Assembly: GCA_016935935.1 (NCBI GenBank)
Contig: JAFGPZ010000134.1
Coordinates: 1-45,694, forward strand
Direction of reading: 5' to 3'
From: Deltaproteobacteria bacterium
GTDB taxonomy: Bacteria > Desulfobacterota > Syntrophia > Syntrophales > UBA2210
Length of the DNA: 45,694 bases
Made by a program: the position numbers and the translations under genes. The notes beneath the pieces were generated by a model. That model did no database searches. It saw nothing but the letters and a program-made list of their open reading frames with translations, and was not told the DNA's origin. Shown piece after piece: positions 9,270 to 17,608 of this stretch (position 1 is its first letter; each line of letters begins with the position of its first letter).

Positions 9270-9482
9270 GGTCAATCTCTGGAACCTTTCAGGCAATATG
9301 CATTCGTTACCGAGTTGTTGGGAGTTTTTGCCCGGACGGTTCTAGCCTTGGGCAAGACTTTCAGGACGAAACGGGTTTTATGTGATCCAGGATTCTATGA
9401 TATCGAGTTCATCAACTACCTGAAATTAAAGCGATTCAGTTACATTATTGCAGTTCAGAAAAGAATTGAACAGGTCATATAG
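9270..9482 (+). pseudogene. Transposase remnant (DDE type, IS4/IS1380-like)
   Basis: A plus-strand frame of about 70 codons ends at TAG 9480-9482. It reads through LLGVFARTVLALGKTF and KRVLCDPGFYDIEFINYL to FSYIIAVQKRIEQVI. The D-x-GFYD-x-EF block followed by YIIAV is typical of the region around the second catalytic Asp of IS4/IS1380-type transposases. There is no start codon, no upstream catalytic domain and no terminal inverted repeats that I can see, so this is a relic of an insertion between promoter B and the next operon. Confidence 0.65.
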
Positions 9483-9535
9483 GTCGAGGAATTCTTTTTT
9501 GAGCATCAGTATAAAAAACAAAATCTCCACTCTTT

Positions 9536-10351
9536 TCAAGCTAGAAGTACGCTTCTCTCTGAAGACGCATAAAGCACTCCGCCGTCAATGATAATTTCTG
9601 CTCCGGTTGTATAACTGGATGCGTCAGATGCCAAATAGAGCGATGCCCCGACGATTTCGTCCGCCTCGCCTATTCGTCCGGTCGGCAACCTGTTGACCAG
9701 CTCTTCCTTTCTCTTTTCCGCATCGTCTTGTGGTAAATGCGCCCAATTAGAATGCAACATATCGGTGTTGATGGGGCCGGGACAAATGGTATTGACCTGA
9801 ATATTATCCCGTGCCAGTTCCATGGCAAAAGACCGGGTGATCATTCGAATACCGGCCTTAGATATGCAATAGGAACTGGCACGTGGTTCCGGATAAAAGC
9901 TGGCAATTGAGCCGAAATTGATGATTTTTCCACCGCCCTGCTTCTTCATAACTCTGGCCACGGCCTGACTCATGAAGTAAACGCCTTTAAGATTAAGATT
10001 CATCACAGAGTTCCACAGACGTTCGTCGGTATCAAGGACAGAGGCAGTGGCAGGGCTGGTTGCAGCACAGTTGACTAAGATATCAATCCGACCCAACTTC
10101 TCTACGACCGTATCCACCACTCTCTGGATTTCTTCAAGTTTTCCCAGATGCGCGGAAACAACAAAAACATCACAACCGATGGCTGTCATTCCTTGTAATG
10201 TCTCTTTCAGATTTTGCTCCTTACGGCTGGAGATAACGACGGTAGCACCAGCCTTGGCAAAGCCATATGCAATGGCCCGGCCGATACCGCGTCCACCACC
10301 GGTCACCAGTGCGACTTTTTCCTTTAAAGAAAACTTGGAAACATCAAACAT
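9536..10351 (-). CDS. SDR-family oxidoreductase (FabG-like), 271 aa
   Basis: Classical short-chain dehydrogenase with the cofactor motif TGGGRGIG near residue 17, the NCAAT (NNAG-equivalent) motif, catalytic Ser in FGSIASF, and the Tyr/Lys pair in SSYCISKAG. The C-terminal GAEIIIDGG is typical. It likely oxidises or reduces a hydroxy or oxo group of a CoA thioester, NAD(P)-dependent, in the cytoplasm. ATG 10351 is preceded by AGGAG about nine bases away. It follows the acyl-CoA ligase gene by 98 bp in the same direction, so both may be the tail of the Module I transcript. The substrate is not identifiable. Confidence 0.9.
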   Translation of the reverse strand: MFDVSKFSLKEKVALVTGGGRGIGRAIAYGFAKAGATVVISSRKEQNLKETLQGMTAIGCDVFVVSAHLGKLEEIQRVVDTVVEKLGRIDILVNCAATSPATASVLDTDERLWNSVMNLNLKGVYFMSQAVARVMKKQGGGKIINFGSIASFYPEPRASSYCISKAGIRMITRSFAMELARDNIQVNTICPGPINTDMLHSNWAHLPQDDAEKRKEELVNRLPTGRIGEADEIVGASLYLASDASSYTTGAEIIIDGGVLYASSERSVLLA

Positions 10352-10449
10352 GGCCAGATCTCCTTATCTTAGCTTTTGGGTAGCCCTAAATCCATGCCTA
10401 AATAGCCTCGCTTTGTATGCAATTATACCGTCTGATCTGTTGTTCTTTA

Positions 10450-12081
10450 TCAGGTCCGTTTTGTTTTCAGCTCGCCTTTGACAATTAGATCTTTTAACAT
10501 GAATTTCTGAATTTTTCCCGTTGCGGTATATGGAAATTCGTTTGTAACAGCCCAAATCCGCGGTGTCTTAAAATGCGTTATGTTCGCGCGGCAATAGTCG
10601 TGCAATTCCTGAGGGTCCGGCAAATCGTCCGCCGATTTCGGTATGATAATCGCCCCTATTTCCTCACCCCATTTCTGATTAGGAATGCCGACGACTGCCG
10701 CCTTGGCAACTTTGGGATGCTCCATCAGAAGATTCTCTACTTCGGCCGGATATATGTTTTCCCCGCCACGGATAATCATATCTTTTATTCTACCCGTAAT
10801 TTTCAAGAACCCTCTTTCGTCCATCGAGCCGAGATCGCCTGTATGAAGCCATCTGTCTCTTACGGTTTTCGCAGTTTCTTCCGTCATGTTGTAATAACCT
10901 TTCATGACCGAGTAGCCTCGAACACAAATCTCGCCCTCTTCATTGAGGGAAAGCACTTCTCCGGTTTCGCGGTCCCCGATTTTCACGTCGATCTGGGGAT
11001 AAGGTTGCCCGATGGTTTCCGATTTATCTTCGGGCGAATCATCAGTGTGGGTCAGGGAGATAGAGACGGCTTCTGTCTGACCGAATGCATTGCACATGTC
11101 ACAATTCATTTCAGCCTTGACCCTATGAATCAAGGCTGTCTCTACTTTCGATGCTCCCGATTGTATGGTCTCCAGGGTGGAAAGATCGTAATTCTTACAC
11201 TCTGGCTTGCTCAACAGCATCTCGATCATAGTGGGCACAAGCAGGGCAAATGTGCCCTTCTCTTCTTCGACAAGTTGACTAAAAAGAATCGGGTCAAAGG
11301 CAGGTGCCAAGACATGAGTAGCACGTTGCGAAATGCATCCCAGTGAAGCAAAGGACCCGCCCATGTGGAACATCGGCATAACGTTCACCCATACGCCGGT
11401 ATTCAGTCCGGCTCGCTCTGCCATGTAGGAGATGCACGATATCATTCCATTATGAGTAAGGATGGCACCTTTAGGCGCACCAGTCGTCCCTGATGTATAC
11501 ATGATAACAAAGGGGTCTTCCGGAGTGACTGTCGGAAACGCCACGTTGGAATTGCTGCCGCTCTTTACAAAATCTTCAAATTTGGAAAAACTGATAACTT
11601 CTCTCAGATGCGGTAGCTTATCTCGAATTTGGTTGATGGTTTCTAGCATTTTATGTCCGCGGTATTCTGCGATGAGAAAAACCCCTGCAGCTTCGGACTG
11701 ACCCAGGAGATATTCTATCTCCCGTATCCGGTTGGCAGGATTAACTGTAACCAATGTTACTTTGGCAAGGGCACAACCTATCTGCATCAATACCCATTCG
11801 GGAACATTGTCCGCCCAAACTGCTACACGCTCGCCTGGCTCAAACTTAGTGAGAAGCGCCACAGCAACTTTTTCTGACTCGGCCAGCAGCTGGGCATATG
11901 TCCATCGCCGGCGGTTGGGAGTATCTGCTACTCCCTCAACCAAAGCAATACGATCTGGAACTTTAGCTGCAGTTTCACGAGCTACCTGCCCTATGCTCTT
12001 ATTGACCAGAGGCTTTGATCTGTCAGCCGGCCAATACGATTCCGTTAATCGAGTTGTCTTGTAAACATCTGTGTTTTCCAT
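10450..12081 (-). CDS. AMP-forming acyl-CoA ligase/synthetase, 543 aa
   Basis: Member of the ANL adenylating superfamily, which activates a carboxylic acid to its CoA thioester via an acyl-AMP. The P-loop-like YTSGTTGAPKGA, the FGQTEAVS motif, TGDLGSMDERGFLKITGRIKDMII and the C-terminal catalytic lysine in YTATGKIQK are present, so the enzyme appears complete. Length and motif spacing fit medium-chain, cyclic or aromatic acid CoA ligases as well as FadD3/FadK-like enzymes. It starts at ATG 12081, 323 bp downstream of the lipA stop. I found no sigma-54 promoter with a palindrome in that gap, so it may be expressed by read-through from Module I or from an unseen sigma-70 promoter. Confidence 0.9.
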   Translation of the reverse strand: MENTDVYKTTRLTESYWPADRSKPLVNKSIGQVARETAAKVPDRIALVEGVADTPNRRRWTYAQLLAESEKVAVALLTKFEPGERVAVWADNVPEWVLMQIGCALAKVTLVTVNPANRIREIEYLLGQSEAAGVFLIAEYRGHKMLETINQIRDKLPHLREVISFSKFEDFVKSGSNSNVAFPTVTPEDPFVIMYTSGTTGAPKGAILTHNGMISCISYMAERAGLNTGVWVNVMPMFHMGGSFASLGCISQRATHVLAPAFDPILFSQLVEEEKGTFALLVPTMIEMLLSKPECKNYDLSTLETIQSGASKVETALIHRVKAEMNCDMCNAFGQTEAVSISLTHTDDSPEDKSETIGQPYPQIDVKIGDRETGEVLSLNEEGEICVRGYSVMKGYYNMTEETAKTVRDRWLHTGDLGSMDERGFLKITGRIKDMIIRGGENIYPAEVENLLMEHPKVAKAAVVGIPNQKWGEEIGAIIIPKSADDLPDPQELHDYCRANITHFKTPRIWAVTNEFPYTATGKIQKFMLKDLIVKGELKTKRT

Positions 12082-12404
12082 ATTTACTCCATTTATTGGT
12101 ATTTTATTTCATACCTCGTCGTGCTGTGCTCAGCATTTTTACTCTCCAAGCAAATAATTTCAGACTATAATGAATTTCTGGCACTAAATGTGCGTGTTGA
12201 CAGATATGACCTAAAACCAAACTCTACCTATATACCCTCATTCAAAGATCACACGATTTTTGCATTAGCTGATAATCATCAAAGACCTCATAATGCATCG
12301 ATTGATCCATGCAACTGTAAAAATACATTCTTTTCTTTATGTAGAACCAACAACATAAATCTCCGGAAATACCTCTTTGTCAATCGCAACACCAATACTC
12401 ATCT
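12082..12404. other. Intergenic gap without recognised feature
   Basis: This 323-bp stretch between lipA and the acyl-CoA ligase gene shows no convincing gene. One plus-strand TGGCAC-N7-GC string at 12179-12193 resembles a sigma-54 promoter, but it points into lipA antisense and has no associated palindrome. Confidence 0.4.
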
Positions 12405-13295
12405 TCATATACCTGAAGCCACTTCATGGGATAAAATATTATTATATGCAGATGATGCATGATATGAGCTACGAACTCTGGGTCCGGAGACGACAAACTC
12501 AAATCCCATTTTTTCGCCCGCGCCCTTGTAGAAAGCAAATTCCTCTGGCTCAAGGAATCTGTTCACCTCTGTTTGACTGCTTGATGGCCGCAGATATTGG
12601 CCGAGCGTAAGAATGCTGCACTTTGCTTCCCTGAGAGTCCCCATTACTTCAAGAATTTCTTCTTTTGTCTCTCCAAGACCTAACACCAAACCGGATTTAG
12701 TCAGAAGATCAGGACGCATATCTTTTGACTTTCGCAATAGAGCAATAGATCTTCGATAATTTGCCTCAGGACGAACTTTTGCGTAAAGTCGGGGAACTGT
12801 TTCCACGTTATGGTTTAAAACGCATATACCTGAATCTACCACCAGTTTCAATGCAGAGCCAGACCCGTCGAAATCCGGTATCAACAATTCAATCAAAATG
12901 CTCTGGTCATGGGAATTAATAGTATTTACAACCGCTTTAAAATGAGAAGCGCCACCATCGTAAAGATCATCCCGAGTAACTGATGTAATGACAACATATT
13001 TCAGACCCAGTTTTTCAACAGCCTGGACAATGTTTTCCGGTTCTGCGGGATCAGGTGCTACCGGGCGACCCTTTTTCACACAGCAGAATCTACAATTTCG
13101 CGTGCAAGTATCGCCAAGAATCATGAAAGTCGCCGTCTTTTGGGCAAAACATTCAAACCTGTTTGGACAGCACGCACTTTCACAAATCGTGTTAAGGTGC
13201 AGCCCGTACATCAGACCCCGCATATCCTTTATGGCCTTGACATTTAGCTTATCTGTCTTGAACCACTCCGGTAGTTTTCCAGTAGAAACAAGCAT
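12405..13295 (-). CDS. lipA: Lipoyl synthase
   Basis: Radical-SAM enzyme that inserts two sulfurs into protein-bound octanoate to give lipoate. The auxiliary cluster ligands form C38-X4-C43-X5-C49, the radical-SAM cluster CX3CX2C is C64, C68, C71, and the C-terminal RSSY (275-278) that ligates the auxiliary cluster is present. It has the full length of 296 residues. The LPEWFK N-terminus needs the ATG at 13295, so the gene really overlaps the lipB 3-prime end by 52 nt, which implies tight coupling. It is the last gene of Module I. Its presence beside lipB, a GcvH-like protein and Lpd indicates that this operon makes its own lipoyl cofactor. Confidence 0.96.
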   Translation of the reverse strand: MLVSTGKLPEWFKTDKLNVKAIKDMRGLMYGLHLNTICESACCPNRFECFAQKTATFMILGDTCTRNCRFCCVKKGRPVAPDPAEPENIVQAVEKLGLKYVVITSVTRDDLYDGGASHFKAVVNTINSHDQSILIELLIPDFDGSGSALKLVVDSGICVLNHNVETVPRLYAKVRPEANYRRSIALLRKSKDMRPDLLTKSGLVLGLGETKEEILEVMGTLREAKCSILTLGQYLRPSSSQTEVNRFLEPEEFAFYKGAGEKMGFEFVVSGPRVRSSYHASSAYNNILSHEVASGI

Positions 13296-13972
13296 TCACT
13301 CATTCCTCCCATTGGTCGTATATCTATGTTTAAGATACGGGACATACTATTAGCGAAAACTGTTTTGACTACAGGCATGGGAACATTCTTTCCATCCAGC
13401 GTGTCTGTAATTGAGGTAACGCCCAAATTTGTTATGCCGCAGGGAATAATCAATCCATATGGATACAGATCCACATCCACGTTCAAAGCAATCCCGTGCC
13501 TGCTCACGCCCTCAGAAACGTGAAGACCTATGGCGGCAATCTTTTTCTCGCCAATCCACACACCATTCAAGCCTGACCGCCTTTGTCCATTGATGCCGAA
13601 ATGGCCAACGGTCTTGATGATGCTTTCTTCCAGCATCCAGACATATTGTTTAACACCGAGTCCCTTCTCCTGAAGATGGATGATTGGGTACGCAACCAGT
13701 TGCCCAGGTCCATGATAGGTTAAACGACCGCCACGGTCACAAGGTACAACTGATATGCCTTGTTCCAGTATCCTTTCTCGTGGAACACATATCTCCTTTT
13801 CCAGTTCATCTGATTTCACGAAACGCCCGATTGTCACAACCGGGGTATGTTCGGTAAGAAGAAGAACATCCGATATGTCCCCTCTTTGCCGTCTTTCCGC
13901 CAGTCTCTGCTGCAAGGCCAAAGCTTCTCTATAATTTGTTAGGCCAAGATCATATGCGTAAAAGGTTTTCAT
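13244..13972 (-). CDS. lipB: Octanoyl-[acyl-carrier-protein]:protein N-octanoyltransferase
   Basis: Transfers octanoate from ACP to the target lysine of a lipoyl domain. Family hallmarks are RGGRLTYHGPGQ at residues 80-91, the catalytic Lys144 in GEKKIAAIGL and the catalytic Cys178 in IIPCGITN. The length of 242 residues is normal. It sits 12 bp after lpd and overlaps lipA by 52 nt. The obvious client is the GcvH-like protein encoded about 3.2 kb upstream in the same operon. Confidence 0.95.
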   Translation of the reverse strand: MKTFYAYDLGLTNYREALALQQRLAERRQRGDISDVLLLTEHTPVVTIGRFVKSDELEKEICVPRERILEQGISVVPCDRGGRLTYHGPGQLVAYPIIHLQEKGLGVKQYVWMLEESIIKTVGHFGINGQRRSGLNGVWIGEKKIAAIGLHVSEGVSRHGIALNVDVDLYPYGLIIPCGITNLGVTSITDTLDGKNVPMPVVKTVFANSMSRILNIDIRPMGGMSECLFLLENYRSGSRQIS

Positions 13973-13984
13973 CAGATTTTTGAC

Positions 13985-15367
13985 TCAATGATTCCCGTAA
14001 TCTATGCTTACTGCCGCCTCTCTGATCGCCTCATGCAGAGTAGGATGAGCGTGTATGATATCTGACAAATCACGAATGGTGATACTTTTTGCGATGCATA
14101 CGGCCGCTTCGGAGACCAACTCGGTGGCATGCGCCCCGAAAATATGAATCCCCAGAATCTCGCCTGAACCCGACTCTGCAACGATCTTGACGAATCCGTT
14201 GCGCTCCCCCTGGATCAGGGCCTTGCTGTTTGCCGCGAAATAGGAACGTCCTATTTTGATGTCATAACCTTTCTCAATTGCCGCAGACTCGGACAAACCT
14301 GCTGAACCGATTTCAGGCATTGTATATATACAGGCCGGCACTGCGCTATAATCTACCTTTGATTCCATTCCCAGCGCGTTTTCAGCGGCCACTTCCGCTT
14401 CTCGGGATGCAACATGCGCCAGCATTATTCCCCCGGCAACATCACCGGCTGCCCAAATTCCGGGCACAGAGGTCTGCATTTTTGCATCAGCCAGTATGGC
14501 TCCTCTTTCTACTTTAACGCCCGCGTCTTCAAGTCCCAGATCCTGGGTATTCGGTCGGCTTCCGGTGGAGATAACAACCATCTGGACCTCTGCATTCGTT
14601 GCGCCAGCATTATGGATTAACGTTAGTTTTTTGTTTCCGTTTTCGCCATCTTCTATCTTTTCTAAGGCGGTCCCGGTATATGTTTTAATGCCCGATTTTT
14701 TAAGACATCTCTCCAAGGCATCCGCAACCTCACGGTCTTCTGTAGGGACTATATGAGGCAACATTTCAACCAGATACACTTTGGTACCCAAAACGGCAAA
14801 GATATTAGCAAGTTCCACCCCGCACGGACCGGCACCGATTATGGCCATACTCTCGGGTTTATTCTGCAACTTAAAGATTCCATCGGTTGTTATCACACCT
14901 GCCCCATCCACACCCGGTATGGGAGGCAGTGCCCGTGAAGAGCCCGTGGCCAGGATAATCCTGTCCGTGGAAAAAGAGCTTATTCCGTTATTAGCAGTTA
15001 CTTTTAATTCGTTCTTAGACTTTAGCCTGCCGACACCTTTTACAACCTCAATTGCATTATTTTTCATGAGTCCGTGAAGGCCTGATACAATGGTCCTTAT
15101 GACTTGATCTTTATAATTAATCATTTTGTTGAAATCCAGCGTTGCCTCGCCGGTCGTGACTCCAAAACGTTTGCTTTTACGGGCCGTTTCGAGAACCTCA
15201 GTAACCTGCAAGAAAACCTTGGTCGGTATACATCCTCGGTGTAAGCAGATACCACCGAGTTCCGCACTTTCCAATAACATTACTTTCGCGCCTAGTTGCG
15301 CTGCACGAACGGCCCCGGCATAGCCAGCTGGTCCGCCACCTATCACTATCAGATCTTTTTTTACCAA
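13985..15367 (-). CDS. lpd: Dihydrolipoamide dehydrogenase, 461 aa
   Basis: FAD-dependent pyridine-nucleotide:disulfide oxidoreductase. The FAD-binding motif GGGPAG is at residues 10-15, the redox disulfide is C41/C46 in GGICLHRGCIPTK, a second NAD-binding GAGPCGVE motif follows, and the catalytic H442-P-T-L-H-E447 closes the chain. I chose TTG 15367 because GGAGG lies nine bases upstream and the protein then begins right before the FAD fold; an ATG at 15427 would add 20 residues and overlap the preceding gene. No 2-oxoacid dehydrogenase or glycine cleavage P/T genes are present, so its lipoyl partner should be the GcvH-like protein of the same operon. It would link that lipoyl group to NAD(H). 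Confidence 0.93.
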   Translation of the reverse strand: MVKKDLIVIGGGPAGYAGAVRAAQLGAKVMLLESAELGGICLHRGCIPTKVFLQVTEVLETARKSKRFGVTTGEATLDFNKMINYKDQVIRTIVSGLHGLMKNNAIEVVKGVGRLKSKNELKVTANNGISSFSTDRIILATGSSRALPPIPGVDGAGVITTDGIFKLQNKPESMAIIGAGPCGVELANIFAVLGTKVYLVEMLPHIVPTEDREVADALERCLKKSGIKTYTGTALEKIEDGENGNKKLTLIHNAGATNAEVQMVVISTGSRPNTQDLGLEDAGVKVERGAILADAKMQTSVPGIWAAGDVAGGIMLAHVASREAEVAAENALGMESKVDYSAVPACIYTMPEIGSAGLSESAAIEKGYDIKIGRSYFAANSKALIQGERNGFVKIVAESGSGEILGIHIFGAHATELVSEAAVCIAKSITIRDLSDIIHAHPTLHEAIREAAVSIDYGNH

Positions 15368-15405
15368 TATTTTATTCCTCCATTTTACGTTCTTTCCACC
15401 AGATA

Positions 15406-16194
15406 TCAGGTCAAACCATCTTGCCAATAGATGACAGCACCAATTGCTGACTCGAACTGAGGCTTATCAATTACTTTTATTTCACAATCCAGAATCTCAT
15501 CCAATCTTTTCAGCAAGCCAGCGTCTCTAGCGCCTCCTCCGATCAAAACGCAATCCTGTGTCAGGCCAACCCTATCGACCAAACTCTTAATTCTATCGGC
15601 TAAAATCCTGTGCACCCCGGCCACAATGTCTTCTCTGGAATTGCCTTCGCTGATTCTGGATATCACTTCTGTCTCCGCAAAAACGGCACAATCCGATGTC
15701 AAGGTAACGGGGTTATCTGATCCCAAAGAAAGCCCGCCAAGCTTTTCGATGCCTACTCCCAATATGCGTGCAATAACGCTTAAAAGCCAACCGCTTCCTG
15801 AAGCACACTTTTCACTTATAATATTGTCTATAATATTGCCTTGGTCATCCAATCTTAAGACAGAACTTTGATTAATTCCGAAATCTATCACCGTCCTTGC
15901 CGTAGGCAATAAATAATATGCCCCACAGGCTCCTGCCGTCAGAGGGTTGACAGCTTTATGAGAAAAGGAAAGATTATATTCGCCATATCCGGTACTTGCC
16001 ACCCATTCAAGGGATTCGAACAAAATATCAGCCTTTGCCAAGGCCGCATTCAAGGCTTCCTCGGCAATGGTTGTAAATATACCTTGCATCGGAGCAACAT
16101 GGGTGGATACAATTTGCTTTCCCTTGAAAACAACCGCTTTAACAAATGCCGAACCCAGATCGATGCCAGCTGAATATCCATCTATATCAGTCAT
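15406..16194 (-). CDS. Divergent activator ATPase of the BadF/BcrA/HgdC family, 262 aa
   Basis: ASKHA-fold protein related to the [4Fe-4S] activators of 2-hydroxyacyl-CoA dehydratases and ATP-dependent benzoyl-CoA reductase. The phosphate-1 loop GIDLGSAFVKA and both bridging-cluster cysteines, C130 (SEKCASGSG) and C169 (SDCAVFAETE), are retained. The usual DIGGQDSK segment is changed to DFGINQSS at 104-111, and GGGARD remains. With the canonical partner just upstream (overlap 8 nt), it resembles the BcrA/BcrD or BzdP/BzdQ pair, where two unlike ATPases form one activator. ATG 16194 was chosen over 16290 because it has GGGGAGG about nine bases upstream and begins at the fold. Confidence 0.88.
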   Translation of the reverse strand: MTDIDGYSAGIDLGSAFVKAVVFKGKQIVSTHVAPMQGIFTTIAEEALNAALAKADILFESLEWVASTGYGEYNLSFSHKAVNPLTAGACGAYYLLPTARTVIDFGINQSSVLRLDDQGNIIDNIISEKCASGSGWLLSVIARILGVGIEKLGGLSLGSDNPVTLTSDCAVFAETEVISRISEGNSREDIVAGVHRILADRIKSLVDRVGLTQDCVLIGGGARDAGLLKRLDEILDCEIKVIDKPQFESAIGAVIYWQDGLT

Positions 16195-17029
16195 AGAGGC
16201 GTACCTCCCCCAGCCGCATTTCTCTTTTGGGCAATTCCCTTCCGGCTTGCAGTTCCTCAAAGGCCATCTCCTTACCCAACAATGCCGCACCTAAAGCCCC
16301 TGTTATGAGAGGTTCCTCAGGACATTGGATCTGAATGCCCAAATAATTTTCTACCTCATTTCTCAAGGCCTTGTTTTTGGCCCCTCCTCCTGTCATTACC
16401 ACTTCATCCTTTATCCCGATTCTTTTAACCATGTTGCATATCCTAATAGCCATTGATTGATGGAGCCCTGCAGCTATATCCTCGCGCTTCATCCCCTTGG
16501 CCATATTTGCCATAACTTCTTGGGCAGCATAAACCGAACAGATGTTACTCGAAGTGGTCTTCTGTTCGGCCTTCAATGCCAAATCTGCCAGTTCGGACAC
16601 TTTCACTCCCATTATGTCTGCAATAATCTCAAGAAACCTTCCTGTGCCAGCTGCACATTTGTCATTCATGACAAAATCCAGCACTTTTCCATCCTTTACC
16701 CGGATTCCCTTCGAATCTTGACCACCTATATCAATAATTGTCCTGGCCTGCGGAAAAAGTTTGCATATCCCTTTTGCATGACATTTTATCTCTGTGAACT
16801 GATAGTCTGCGAAATGCACATTAACTCTTCCATATCCTGTTGAAACAATGCAATCGATATCGCTTAAAGACAGTTCTGCTTGCTCAAGGGCTTGATTCGT
16901 TACAACATTAGCAAGCCTGCGGTGTTCTGCTCCGGTCTGACCGAAAAAGCAGGCAATAATCTTTTCATCACTGTCTACTATGACAACCTTTGTCATAGTA
17001 GATCCTATATCTATTCCAACAAAATTCAT
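16187..17029 (-). CDS. Canonical activator ATPase (BcrA/BcrD/HgdC type), 280 aa
   Basis: ATP-dependent electron-injecting activator. GIDIGSTMTK opens the ATPase fold, DIGGQDSK is intact at 100-107, and the two cysteines expected to hold the intersubunit [4Fe-4S] cluster are C125 (NDKCAAGTG) and C164 (SNICSVYAAQE). A GGGAKN motif follows. The family drives low-potential single-electron transfer into dehydratase or aryl-CoA reductase subunits on ATP hydrolysis. It overlaps the second activator gene by 8 nt, which supports a stoichiometric heteromer. The catalytic pair encoded upstream (17609-20089) is the probable partner, separated only by the GcvH-like gene. Confidence 0.92.
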   Translation of the reverse strand: MNFVGIDIGSTMTKVVIVDSDEKIIACFFGQTGAEHRRLANVVTNQALEQAELSLSDIDCIVSTGYGRVNVHFADYQFTEIKCHAKGICKLFPQARTIIDIGGQDSKGIRVKDGKVLDFVMNDKCAAGTGRFLEIIADIMGVKVSELADLALKAEQKTTSSNICSVYAAQEVMANMAKGMKREDIAAGLHQSMAIRICNMVKRIGIKDEVVMTGGGAKNKALRNEVENYLGIQIQCPEEPLITGALGAALLGKEMAFEELQAGRELPKREMRLGEVRLYD

Positions 17030-17199
17030 AACTTCCTTATTCGACTAACAAGGATGGCTTGAGATCGATGTACCTTAATATTCTCAAACCATATCCTCAT
17101 TTTTCATTTACCAACACGTCATGTTGCTATACATTTGATGCTCAGGTCACGATAAACGCCATTTGCATTCCGGATTGATGGTTCGTATTGAGTATTGAT

Positions 17200-17589
17200 C
17201 TACATAGTTTCTTCTTCGATGAATTTTTCATAAGATTCATTGTCCATCAAGTCATCTATCTCTTCAAGATTCGAAGCTTTCAGCTTTATGAACCAACCAT
17301 CGTCGTAGGGGCTCTGATTGACAAGATTGGGAGTATCTGTAAGTTTTTCATTTACCTCAACGACCTCACCGGATAGCGGTGAAAGCAGATCGACAAAGGC
17401 CTTTGATGAGCCGATCGCACATAAAAACTCTCCAGCCTGCACTTCCTGCCCCACATCAGGCAATTCCAGATACGTTATTTCTCCCATGCTATCCTGTGCA
17501 AACTGAGTGATACCTATCGTCACCAAAGTCTCTTGTTCGACACTTACCCAAGCATGTTCTTTACTAATCCTCAGACCTTCCTGATTCAT
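17200..17589 (-). CDS. gcvH: GcvH-like lipoyl carrier protein, 129 aa
   Basis: Small H-protein-type lipoyl domain. The lipoylation hairpin reads AIGSSKAFVDLLSPLSGEV, placing the target lysine at K63. The N-terminal EHAWV and the C-terminal YDDGWFIKLK are family signatures. The usual ESVKA sequence is GSSKA here, losing the Glu three residues before the lysine. No GcvP or GcvT is encoded in the window. The gene lies 19 bp after the BcrC-like subunit and is followed by the two activators, Lpd, LipB and LipA. This arrangement suggests a dedicated lipoyl shuttle for the reductase/dehydratase rather than glycine cleavage, comparable in principle to the lipoate-binding protein of the sHdr sulfur-oxidation system. 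Confidence 0.9.
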   Translation of the reverse strand: MNQEGLRISKEHAWVSVEQETLVTIGITQFAQDSMGEITYLELPDVGQEVQAGEFLCAIGSSKAFVDLLSPLSGEVVEVNEKLTDTPNLVNQSPYDDGWFIKLKASNLEEIDDLMDNESYEKFIEEETM

Positions 17590-17608
17590 TCATAAACTCC
17601 TTCTGTTT

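Noticed and set aside
12179..12193. Plus-strand sigma-54-like sequence TGGCAC-N7-GC
   Set aside because: It points toward lipA antisense, has no palindrome at the right distance and no plus-strand gene follows; likely chance.
12121..12462. Plus-strand ORF of 113 codons
   Set aside because: Composition does not look protein-like, no ribosome-binding site or family similarity, and it overlaps the lipA end.
12405..17589. Glycine cleavage system
   Set aside because: Only the H-protein, Lpd and lipoylation enzymes are present; no P- or T-protein is in the window and the context is a reductase/dehydratase operon.
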